Shown: one piece after another, positions 1 through 6,222 of the stretch | Position numbering within the stretch: the first letter of the stretch is position 1 | How the letters are laid out: every line of letters starts with the position of its first letter | DNA from: Syntrophomonas sp. UBA5288 | GTDB lineage: Bacteria; Bacillota; Syntrophomonadia; Syntrophomonadales; Syntrophomonadaceae | Direction of reading: 5' to 3' | Length of the DNA stretch: 15,706 nt | NCBI GenBank assembly: GCA_002408445.1 | Contig: DHSK01000155.1 | Coordinates: forward strand, 1-15,706 | Notes under the pieces: model-generated | The model's input: the letters and a program-made list of their open reading frames with translations, nothing else | Database searches by the model: none | Told to the model about the DNA's origin: nothing | Position numbers and translations under genes: made by a program

Positions 1-797
1 CTGAGTCCGTTCAGGTCTTTGACTACCCGGTTGTAATCCATTATATGAAGTTCATTGTCCGGGAAAATTACCGCCAGGAAATAGTTGAATTCTTCCTGAC
101 CGCTGTAGGCAGGATGTTCCTGGCGGCGCATCTGACCTACCCGCACGGCTGAGGCGCAACGGTGATGTCCGTCCGCAATATACAGGTATTTAACCGTCTG
201 GAAGAGTTCCTGCAAACGGGTGTTGACGGCCATATCGTCTATCAGCCATATGACATGACTGATCCCGTCATCGGAACAAATATCATAAATAGGTTGGTGC
301 TCCGTCCACTTTTTTATAATCGCAGCAATCTCGGGCTGTGCCCGATAGGCCAAAAATATGGGGCCGGTATTGGCATCACAATAATCAACATGCCTGATCC
401 GGTCTGCTTCCTTATCCGCCCTGGTATTTTCATGTTTCTTAATAATGTTATTAAGATAATCATCAATAGAGGCGCAGGCTACCAGCCCGGTTTGTTCCCT
501 TCCGTTCATGACCTGACGGTAAATATAAAAACAGGGTTGGGTGTCTTCCACGAGCACCTTGTCTGCGGCCATCCTTTGCAGATTTTCCCGGGCTTTCAGG
601 TACACTTTTTCATCATATAAATCAAGGCCCGGATCCAAATCAATTTCCGCCTTGTCCACATGCAGGAACGAATAAGGGTTGCCCTTAACCATCTCTCTGG
701 CTTCATCACTATCCATAACATCATACGGTAATGCTGCTACTTGTGCCGCCAGTTCAGGCCGTGGTCTTAAGGCACGAAAGGGTCTTACTATTGCCAT
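1..797 (-). CDS. DUF1015 family protein, C-terminal part outside the window
   Basis: The frame is open from an ATG at 797 to the left edge, about 265 residues, so the C-terminal end is missing. An AGGAGG-type ribosome binding site (CAGGAGGAG, 813-805) precedes the ATG and fixes the start. Family hallmarks seen on translation are an N-terminal MAIVRPFRALRP, then PYDVMDSDEAR and NPYSFLHV, and later YIADGHHR with its paired histidines. DUF1015 has no firmly established reaction that I know of. From memory it is often encoded beside serA and a class V aminotransferase in Clostridia and Thermotoga-like genomes, and that layout is seen here apart from the decayed serA. It lies 33 bases after the serA remnant and is probably transcribed with the aminotransferase. 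Family assignment is firm; the role is unknown. Confidence 0.85.
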   Translation of the reverse strand, partial: MAIVRPFRALRPRPELAAQVAALPYDVMDSDEAREMVKGNPYSFLHVDKAEIDLDPGLDLYDEKVYLKARENLQRMAADKVLVEDTQPCFYIYRQVMNGREQTGLVACASIDDYLNNIIKKHENTRADKEADRIRHVDYCDANTGPIFLAYRAQPEIAAIIKKWTEHQPIYDICSDDGISHVIWLIDDMAVNTRLQELFQTVKYLYIADGHHRCASAVRVGQMRRQEHPAYSGQEEFNYFLAVIFPDNELHIMDYNRVVKDLNGL

Positions 798-830
798 TCT
801 CTAACTCCTCCTGTTTGATTCCGACTCAAC

Positions 831-986
831 CTACTCACAAGCTTCATCGTTCATAGGCTTGATGATATCAGTATATATTATTTTCATACCCAATGCATCA
901 GCCCGACGGGCTACTTCCCGATCAATGCGGCCAAATCCTATTATACCGAGGCACTTGCCGTTAAGTTCGACCCCTGGTATGTGCAT
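831..986 (-). pseudogene. serA: Remnant of a D-3-phosphoglycerate dehydrogenase (SerA-type) gene
   Basis: A 51-codon frame (ATG at 986, TAG at 833-831) encodes GVELNGKCLGIIGFGRID, then REVARRADALGMKIIYTD. This is the start of the NAD-binding Rossmann domain of D-isomer-specific 2-hydroxyacid dehydrogenases. A full SerA has roughly 300 to 530 residues, so both the substrate-binding parts and the catalytic Arg, Glu and His are gone. The third glycine of GxGxxG is replaced by Asp (GFGRID). There is no ribosome binding site before the ATG. The piece sits 12 bases after the aminotransferase stop and 33 bases before the DUF1015 gene, where an intact serA would be expected. It is best read as a decayed gene left by internal deletion. 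A functional short peptide is possible but unlikely. Confidence 0.75.
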
Positions 987-998
987 TTGATTAAAGTT

Positions 999-2069
999 CT
1001 ATAATTTTAAAATATCATCAATATTACCGATTAATTCTTTTAGTTCATCCATGGTGCAATCTGCCATATGGGCAATGCGGAAAGTCTTGTCCTTCAGCTT
1101 GCCATAACCGTTGGATATTTGAAAACCGCGCCGGCCCAGTTCCTGGTTCAAAGCCGCCACATCGATTTCCCGGCTGTTTTTCATGTTAGTCAAAGTATTG
1201 GACAGGTATCTTGCGTCGGCAAACAGTCCGAAATTCTTTCTGCCCCAGTCACGAACGTACTCCGCCATTTCCTGATGCCTCTGGAAACGGTTCTCAATCC
1301 CCTCTGCCATGATTCTGTCCAGCTGGTAGTCCAGAGCAAACATGTGGGACAGGGATGGGGTCGAAGGATACTGATAATCCTTTTTCTGAATATAGTCATA
1401 CAGGGCCAGCAGGTCCAGATACATTCCCCGGAAAGGTACCTGTTTGGCTCTCGCAATCGCCTTTTCAGAGAAGGAACAGATAGACATCCCCGGCGGAAGC
1501 CCCAAGGCTTTTTGAGTTGAGGTAATGCATATATCTACTCCCAGTTTGTCAACTTCAATCCTGGTCCCGCCCATGGAACTAACTGTATCCAGGCAATATA
1601 CTACCTCCGGGTATTTTTTTACTACATCCGCGATGGCTTCCACCGGATTCATCAAACCGGTGGAAGTCTCGTTATGGGTTATGGTAATCAAATCATATTT
1701 TCCAGTAGCAAGCACTTCATCGACCTGCTCCGGGGTAGTAGCTGTTCCCCATTCCACTTCAAATAAATCAGCCGGGACATTATTGTTCCGGGCCATTTCA
1801 AACCAGCGGTTGCCAAATGCTCCTACCGAAAATACAGCGGCTCTTTTAAGGGTGCAGGAACGTATAGCTCCTTCCATCAGCCCGCTGCCGGAACTGGTGG
1901 AGAGCAGTATTTCTTCCCCGGTAAAGAATAATTTTCTTATCTTGTCACTGATACTCCGCTGCAGGGCTGAAGCATCCTTGCTGCGGTGACCTATCATAGG
2001 TGTGGCCATTTTTTCCAGTACGTCGTTTCTAACTTCGACCGGTCCCGGAATAAATAATTTTTTATGCAC
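999..2069 (-). CDS. Class V aminotransferase (serine/alanine-glyoxylate or phosphoserine type)
   Basis: A PLP-dependent fold-type I enzyme of about 356 residues, the usual size. The frame is open to a TTG at 2084, but GGGAGG lies seven bases before a GTG at 2069. That start gives MHKKLFIPGPVEV, the family's normal N-terminus. Conserved features (GTG numbering) are GPVEV near 9-13, the SGSG phosphate-binding loop near 60, Asp161 in CLDTVSS (contacts the pyridine nitrogen), and Lys187 in STQKALGLPPG (Schiff-base lysine). The subfamily includes serine-pyruvate and serine-glyoxylate aminotransferases and enzymes paired with SerA in serine synthesis. The serA remnant and DUF1015 gene downstream suggest a serine-pathway origin, but with serA broken the present substrate is uncertain (serine, alanine or phosphohydroxypyruvate). 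Family is firm; the exact reaction is not. Confidence 0.9.
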   Translation of the reverse strand: MHKKLFIPGPVEVRNDVLEKMATPMIGHRSKDASALQRSISDKIRKLFFTGEEILLSTSSGSGLMEGAIRSCTLKRAAVFSVGAFGNRWFEMARNNNVPADLFEVEWGTATTPEQVDEVLATGKYDLITITHNETSTGLMNPVEAIADVVKKYPEVVYCLDTVSSMGGTRIEVDKLGVDICITSTQKALGLPPGMSICSFSEKAIARAKQVPFRGMYLDLLALYDYIQKKDYQYPSTPSLSHMFALDYQLDRIMAEGIENRFQRHQEMAEYVRDWGRKNFGLFADARYLSNTLTNMKNSREIDVAALNQELGRRGFQISNGYGKLKDKTFRIAHMADCTMDELKELIGNIDDILKL

Positions 2070-2152
2070 GACCATTCCTCCCAATCGTTTTAAATTATCT
2101 CATGGCTTTGATCTTCTGCTATCTGTTGGACATAATCCTAGTATTCCTTAAT

Positions 2153-2202
2153 TATATAGCTATATTATTATAAGCTATATACCGCAGAGGGTATATTGTC
2201 AA
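2153..2202 (-). promoter_or_regulatory. Candidate sigma-A promoter with inverted repeat for the aminotransferase gene
   Basis: On the minus strand a consensus -35 TTGACA (2202-2197) is followed, after 17 bases, by TATAGC (2179-2174) as a possible -10. A 9-bp inverted repeat (2153-2161 with 2173-2181, 11-base loop) covers the -10 region and could be an operator. The start codon is about 105 bases downstream. The -35 match is good and the -10 is fair, so this is a moderate call. Confidence 0.5.
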
Positions 2203-2211
2203 ATGAATTGC

Positions 2212-2258
2212 AAAATGGGGAGGATCCTTTTGTACAAGTTACAAAAGGATCCTCCCCA
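2212..2258 (-). terminator. Strong terminator after the 201-residue gene
   Basis: A perfect 19-bp stem (2216-2234 with 2240-2258) closes a 5-base loop. The base of the stem is GGGGAGG/CCTCCCC, and on the minus strand the stem is followed by TTTT (2215-2212). It lies about 100 bases after the stop at 2361 and before the aminotransferase promoter, so it separates the two transcription units. The reverse direction lacks a T tract. Confidence 0.8.
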
Positions 2259-2360
2259 CCATTAATTATATCTGTCACCGACAGCACGACAGCCATACCG
2301 TTTCAGGTCTTCCCACCATTTTTATCCCTATAAAAGTCTGATGGACATCTGCCTGTTTGC

Positions 2361-2966
2361 TTATATGCCCCTAACTTCTATCAATTGCTCAAAAGCCTTC
2401 TGCATGTTATCATGCTGGAAAAGCCGGCCCATGGCAGTATACATGCCAATAACCTGATTATCGATTGCAGCATCCAAATCACCGGCCAGTAAATCACCCT
2501 CAACCGCCTGGTTTATCAGTAAATTCGCCTGAGTCAAAAAGCGCGACACAATGCTGTTAACAGAAGGCTGGATTTCAGCGGCTAATTGCTCTGATACAGG
2601 CGGTTCGATAATAGGTCCGCCATTATTATAGAAGTAGGTCAGCAGTCCATTTAAATTCTCGCGGGAAATTTCCTCCAGTTTTCTTTTAATAACCAATTGT
2701 TTAAGGACCATATTGGTATACGGGTTTTTTCTGCCTTTGTTCCTTTCCGCTAATTCAACATAAACGGAACTGATATATTTCTGCAGGCTAATTCCCAGGG
2801 CATATACATCCTCGGCACTGCGGGGGCAAACTACCGGAGCCGCTTTGCTCTGATATTTGGGCATTTTGATGGAATCCGGTTTTACGGTCAAGTGAATTTT
2901 TTTAGTCTTGGAATCGTTAGCCATTATCTCCATTTGCAGTTTTTTCACATCTATCATTTTCGTCAT
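2361..2966 (-). CDS. Uncharacterised 201-residue protein behind a sigma-54 promoter (possible degenerate ferritin-like fold)
   Basis: I do not recognise this protein with certainty. It is predicted soluble and mostly helical, with no signal peptide or membrane segment. Two stretches recall the helix pairs of ferritin-like proteins: residues about 50-105 (ALGISLQKYISSVYVELAE) and about 165-198 (AAIDNQVIGMYTAMGRLF). In both, the position where a metal-binding Glu would be expected appears to be Gln, and no ExxH is visible, so a di-iron site is unlikely. That comparison is my inference. The start is ATG at 2966 behind AAGGA; ATG at 2957 is an alternative. Upstream lie a consensus -24/-12 promoter and a large palindrome, with the hydrogenase-like sigma-54 activator gene just beyond. 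A strong terminator follows. The gene is therefore probably a monocistronic target of that activator. Confidence 0.8.
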   Translation of the reverse strand: MTKMIDVKKLQMEIMANDSKTKKIHLTVKPDSIKMPKYQSKAAPVVCPRSAEDVYALGISLQKYISSVYVELAERNKGRKNPYTNMVLKQLVIKRKLEEISRENLNGLLTYFYNNGGPIIEPPVSEQLAAEIQPSVNSIVSRFLTQANLLINQAVEGDLLAGDLDAAIDNQVIGMYTAMGRLFQHDNMQKAFEQLIEVRGI

Positions 2967-3006
2967 CTTCCTTTCACGTTAATTATTTTTCTTTACTATT
3001 TTATAA

Positions 3007-3023
3007 AGCAATTTCCGTGCCAA
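3007..3023 (-). promoter_or_regulatory. Sigma-54 (RpoN) -24/-12 promoter
   Basis: The minus strand reads TTGGCACGGAAATTGCT. It has GG at 3021-3020 and GC at 3009-3008, exactly 10 bases apart, and matches the YTGGCACG-N4-TTGCW consensus. Transcription would start near 2996, about 30 bases before the ATG at 2966. The adjacent gene encodes a sigma-54 activator, and the palindrome centre is about 150 bases upstream, a usual enhancer distance. Confidence 0.88.
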
Positions 3024-3050
3024 TATTTTTAAAAAAGCTTTTAAGTAAGC

Positions 3051-3073
3051 AAAAAGCCCCTGACTCAGGGACT
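3051..3073 (-). terminator. Terminator downstream of the sigma-54 activator gene
   Basis: A 7-bp stem (AGTCCCT with AGGGGCT, one G-T wobble, 5-base loop) is followed on the minus strand by TTTTT (3055-3051). It separates the activator gene from the sigma-54-driven gene, so the latter should depend on its own promoter. Confidence 0.7.
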
Positions 3074-3118
3074 TTATATTAAAAATTTATTTTTTTAAGG
3101 TTTTATTCTAAATTTATA

Positions 3119-3177
3119 TGTAGCAAAAGTGTCGCATTATTTACATAATATGTTATTAATGCGACACTTTTGCTACA
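3119..3177. promoter_or_regulatory. 59-bp palindrome with four TGTNGCA half-sites, probable enhancer (UAS)
   Basis: Two perfect 21-base arms (3119-3139 and 3157-3177) flank a 17-base centre that is itself nearly palindromic about position 3148, giving 27 of 29 pairs. The left arm holds TGTAGCA (3119) and TGTCGCA (3130), 11 bp apart. The right arm holds the inverted copies TGCGACA (3160) and TGCTACA (3171). Sites spaced one helical turn apart in mirror arrangement suit a dimeric or oligomeric HTH protein. The position, about 150 bp upstream of the predicted sigma-54 start, suits an activator enhancer. It could also act as a processing hairpin on the activator mRNA. No T tract flanks it, so it is not a typical terminator. 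Confidence 0.7.
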
Positions 3178-3215
3178 ATCATTTATATGTCGATACAGTT
3201 CTGGGACAAACCCTT

Positions 3216-5909
3216 CTAGTTATCAATGCAATAGTTTTTCATTTTTCTATACAAAGTACTGCGTGAAATACCAAGTGCTGCGGCCGTCTTGCTGACATTG
3301 CCGGCATTATCATCCAAAGCCTGAATTATCCTCTGTTGTTCCTGTTCAAGTGCATTCAATTTTCGTATATTGCGGTTTTGCGATGATCCAAGGCTGTGGC
3401 TGGCCGCATTAGGTTCCCATTCCCACCTGTCCCGGGAATGGCCAATAGCCATATTCACTATTTCCGGAGGAAGGTGTTCTATAGTTATGTGGCCGTCTTC
3501 AGCCATTAAGAGGATTCTTTCCACTACATTCTGCAGTTCGCGAATGTTGCCCGGCCAATCATAATTTTCGAGGCAGGCCAGCACTGCCGGATCAACCTCG
3601 GTAATATACCGGTTCAATTTGGGAGAGAACAGCTTGACAAAATGATTGAATAACAATTTGATATCTTCCCGTCTTTCCCGCAAAGCCGGAATTGTGATTT
3701 GGACTACATTCAGCCTATAGTACAGGTCGGCCCGGAACCTTCCCGCTTCTACCAGGGCCAGCAAATCCTTATTGGTAGCAGCAATTATTCTTACATCTAC
3801 GTTTATGAGACTGTCTCCGCCCACTCTTAATATGGCTTTTTCCTGTATGGCCCGAAGCAGAATGGCCTGCTGCTCCAGGGGCATGTCCCCAATCTCATCC
3901 AAAAACAGTGTTCCTTTATTAGCCAGTTCGAATTTACCGGGTCGTCCGCCCCGCCGCGCTCCCGTGAAAGCTCCTTCCACATAGCCAAATAATTCGCTGC
4001 CCACCAATTCCCGGGGCAGAGCAGCACAGTTAATAGCCACAAAAGGTCCATTATTACGCAGGCTGCCATTATGAATAGCCTGAGCAAATACTTCTTTGCC
4101 GGTCCCACTTTCGGCCTGGAGAAGAACAGTTGAATTATTGGCACCTGCCATCATGGCCAGTTTAACCGATGTTCTTAATTTTTCACTTTCACCGATTATG
4201 GAATCAAAAGTAAAACTGGCATGGGCTCCGGTAAAACTATTAACAAGTTGTTGTACCTGCGCGATCGGCCTTAAGATAATAGTAGCCCCGACCACTTTTT
4301 TATTTTCTCCATAAACGGGTTTGCCGGAGGCGGTAGCATGTATTTTGCGATATTTGCCATCAAGCAAAATCTCCCAATCATCAAAAGGCTCCCCGGTTTG
4401 AAACAGGTTCAATACATTAGGTGCTTTTCCTAAAAATAAATCCACAATATAAACCCCAATCAATGCTTCATCTGAATAACCGAGGATTTTTTGAGCAGTC
4501 CGGTTAAAATGTGAAATCCTGCCCTCCTGATTCAATACAATAACACCATCTGACATGGTATCGAAAATATTGGTTAATTCACTATGCATATTCTTAAGTT
4601 GCTGCTGTTCTATACGCAATTGCTTCTCCTGGTACATATGACAATTTTGGGCCTTATTTAACCCGTTAAATACTGCTACCGCCATTTGATAACAGGAGTT
4701 ATAACCGCAGGCGGCACAATTTCTAAAATCTTTTTCTTCATATTTGTGCATTTCAGTGTAAATAGTCTTCAGCTCACTTTTATTGGGCAGTCTTAAATGA
4801 TTCTGAGACAAATCACTGTAGGTGCAATAGGAAAAATCATATTTTTTAATAACATCAGCTAAAAAGTTCTGCAGTTGCTCATTAACCCGCCGGTCGCTGG
4901 TACTTGCCTCAGAACGGACAGCTATCGAACTTTCTATCTCATCAATCGACTTGTTCTGATTAATACAGCCAACTCCCATATTACATCCTTTATTGCAGCT
5001 TAAAACGTCCACCATTTGTGGAAGGTCAGGGTTTCCGTTTAAAATCGATTTTTCCAAATTATGGAGATACTTTTCAAACACCAGCCTACCTTCAATTCTG
5101 GTAATCGAACTGGCCGGTGTATCAGGATAGTGGAACAGATAGCTTTCCTTCAGACCACCGGGGGTGGAGAAACTGGTAGCAACTCCTGCTGCCACCGCAT
5201 TATCAAATTGCCCATTATCCAAATGTTCCAAATTGATATCGTTCTTTTGCAGAATTTCCAATAATGAAGTATAGGTTACATTATATTTAACCGCCCGGCT
5301 ATCCTGAAACTCCCTGCTTTTGGCCAGGCAGGGGGAAATAAAAGCCAGTTCCGCATCGGGATGCAGTGATCTAACATAAACGGCCAAATTATAAACCGGG
5401 CTGCCGATAGGAGCCAGGTAATCGATCAGATTCGGGTGATTCAGTTCAATATACTTGACTACCGCCGGGCAAGGCGTAGCTATGAGAGGCGTCTTCACCC
5501 TTCCCGACTGGATGGCATCATGATAACAGGCTATAGTGATTTCCGCACCCAAAGCTACATCATACACACCTCGGACACCCAGCAGTCTCAAAGCCGTAAT
5601 CAGTTTGGGCAGGTCGAAATTACTCTGTGCGGAAGGCGCTACCAAAGCAATTATTTTCTTCTGGTGCAAATCCGCCTCAAATTGAATAGCATCATCGATA
5701 GCAAAACGGGCGCTCTTTTCCATTGTGCCTCCGTGGCTCCTGACACAGGCCTCAATACAACGACCGCAACCGATACAGAGGTTATTATTGAATTTGATAA
5801 CATTCCCGCTGCCATTGTTGCATATTTTGACCGGGCACACCGCTATGCATTGATGACAGTTGGTGCAGTTTTCTTCCTTAATACCTATTATTTCTCTTAA
5901 ATTTTTCAT
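3216..5909 (-). CDS. [FeFe]-hydrogenase-like sensor fused to a sigma-54 activator
   Basis: An 897-residue cytoplasmic fusion. Two 4Fe-4S ferredoxin motifs come first (Cys15, 18, 21, 25 and 45, 48, 51, 55). An [FeFe]-hydrogenase H-domain (about 80-340) follows, with TPCP (Cys147), PCLAK (Cys194, Lys197) and SCNKGC (Cys305, Cys309), the four cysteines expected to hold the H-cluster. The first Cys of the usual TSCCP, the proton-transfer residue, is Pro146, which is typical of sensory rather than high-turnover enzymes. Next come a CxxC-x4-C-x16-C Fe-S domain (398-423), a PAS domain (about 441-550), a sigma-54 AAA+ domain with AESGTGKE (599-606), GAFTGA (646-651) and Walker B LFLDEIG, and a Fis-type HTH (about 870-892). 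There is no receiver domain, so the input is probably redox state, H2 or a PAS ligand. ATG at 5909 has a modest AGAAGG behind it. The likely target is the next gene downstream. Confidence 0.93.
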   Translation of the reverse strand: MKNLREIIGIKEENCTNCHQCIAVCPVKICNNGSGNVIKFNNNLCIGCGRCIEACVRSHGGTMEKSARFAIDDAIQFEADLHQKKIIALVAPSAQSNFDLPKLITALRLLGVRGVYDVALGAEITIACYHDAIQSGRVKTPLIATPCPAVVKYIELNHPNLIDYLAPIGSPVYNLAVYVRSLHPDAELAFISPCLAKSREFQDSRAVKYNVTYTSLLEILQKNDINLEHLDNGQFDNAVAAGVATSFSTPGGLKESYLFHYPDTPASSITRIEGRLVFEKYLHNLEKSILNGNPDLPQMVDVLSCNKGCNMGVGCINQNKSIDEIESSIAVRSEASTSDRRVNEQLQNFLADVIKKYDFSYCTYSDLSQNHLRLPNKSELKTIYTEMHKYEEKDFRNCAACGYNSCYQMAVAVFNGLNKAQNCHMYQEKQLRIEQQQLKNMHSELTNIFDTMSDGVIVLNQEGRISHFNRTAQKILGYSDEALIGVYIVDLFLGKAPNVLNLFQTGEPFDDWEILLDGKYRKIHATASGKPVYGENKKVVGATIILRPIAQVQQLVNSFTGAHASFTFDSIIGESEKLRTSVKLAMMAGANNSTVLLQAESGTGKEVFAQAIHNGSLRNNGPFVAINCAALPRELVGSELFGYVEGAFTGARRGGRPGKFELANKGTLFLDEIGDMPLEQQAILLRAIQEKAILRVGGDSLINVDVRIIAATNKDLLALVEAGRFRADLYYRLNVVQITIPALRERREDIKLLFNHFVKLFSPKLNRYITEVDPAVLACLENYDWPGNIRELQNVVERILLMAEDGHITIEHLPPEIVNMAIGHSRDRWEWEPNAASHSLGSSQNRNIRKLNALEQEQQRIIQALDDNAGNVSKTAAALGISRSTLYRKMKNYCIDN

Positions 5910-6120
5910 ATCTCAGACTGCCTTCTTTCATCCCGGATATAAATCCAGAGTGCGCCGGGCTGTATTTGTGATATGCATCTAAAGTACATATTGATATCTT
6001 AAATAGATTATACCTTGATTATATAGTACAAAACGGGAAATTGGGCACTGAAAATATTGGTGATGTAAATCAGACCTGGCTCACCCTGTTTTATCACCAT
6101 GCACTGCCGCCGGGATTTGA
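5910..6120. other. Non-coding 5' region of the activator gene
   Basis: I see no gene here. On the minus strand two TATAAT sequences lie 11 bp apart (6023-6018 and 6012-6007) and could be -10 boxes for the activator gene, but neither has a convincing -35 at 17 bases. No -24/-12 sigma-54 element is present, so the activator is probably not driven by sigma-54 itself. A loose dyad (TGGTGAT near 6059 with ATCACCA near 6095) is too distant to interpret. Confidence 0.4.
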
Positions 6121-6121
6121 T

Positions 6122-6164
6122 AAAAAAGTCCGGGAGATATATGTTAACGATATCTCCCGGGCTT
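6122..6164 (-). terminator. Terminator of the chemoreceptor gene
   Basis: An 11-bp perfect stem (6130-6140 with 6150-6160, 9-base loop) extends by about four further pairs including one wobble. The minus strand then runs into a six-T tract (6127-6122). It lies about 60 bases after the chemoreceptor stop at 6223. Confidence 0.85.
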
Positions 6165-6222
6165 CTATCTGTTGGAACGGCAGGGTCTGCCTGCTGTTCC
6201 TATTTTCTTTTTAAAGCAAGAT

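Noticed and set aside
162..620. 152-codon plus-strand ORF
   Set aside because: It lies antisense inside the DUF1015 gene, whose conserved motifs are on the minus strand. The other long plus-strand ORFs are shadows in the same way.
2070..2260. T-box or other amino-acid leader before the aminotransferase
   Set aside because: The large hairpin at 2216-2258 lies upstream of the predicted promoter, and no T-box sequence is seen, so it belongs to the preceding gene as a terminator.
3827..4144. 105-codon minus-strand ORF
   Set aside because: It is a frame-shifted shadow of the AAA+ domain, within the 897-residue gene.
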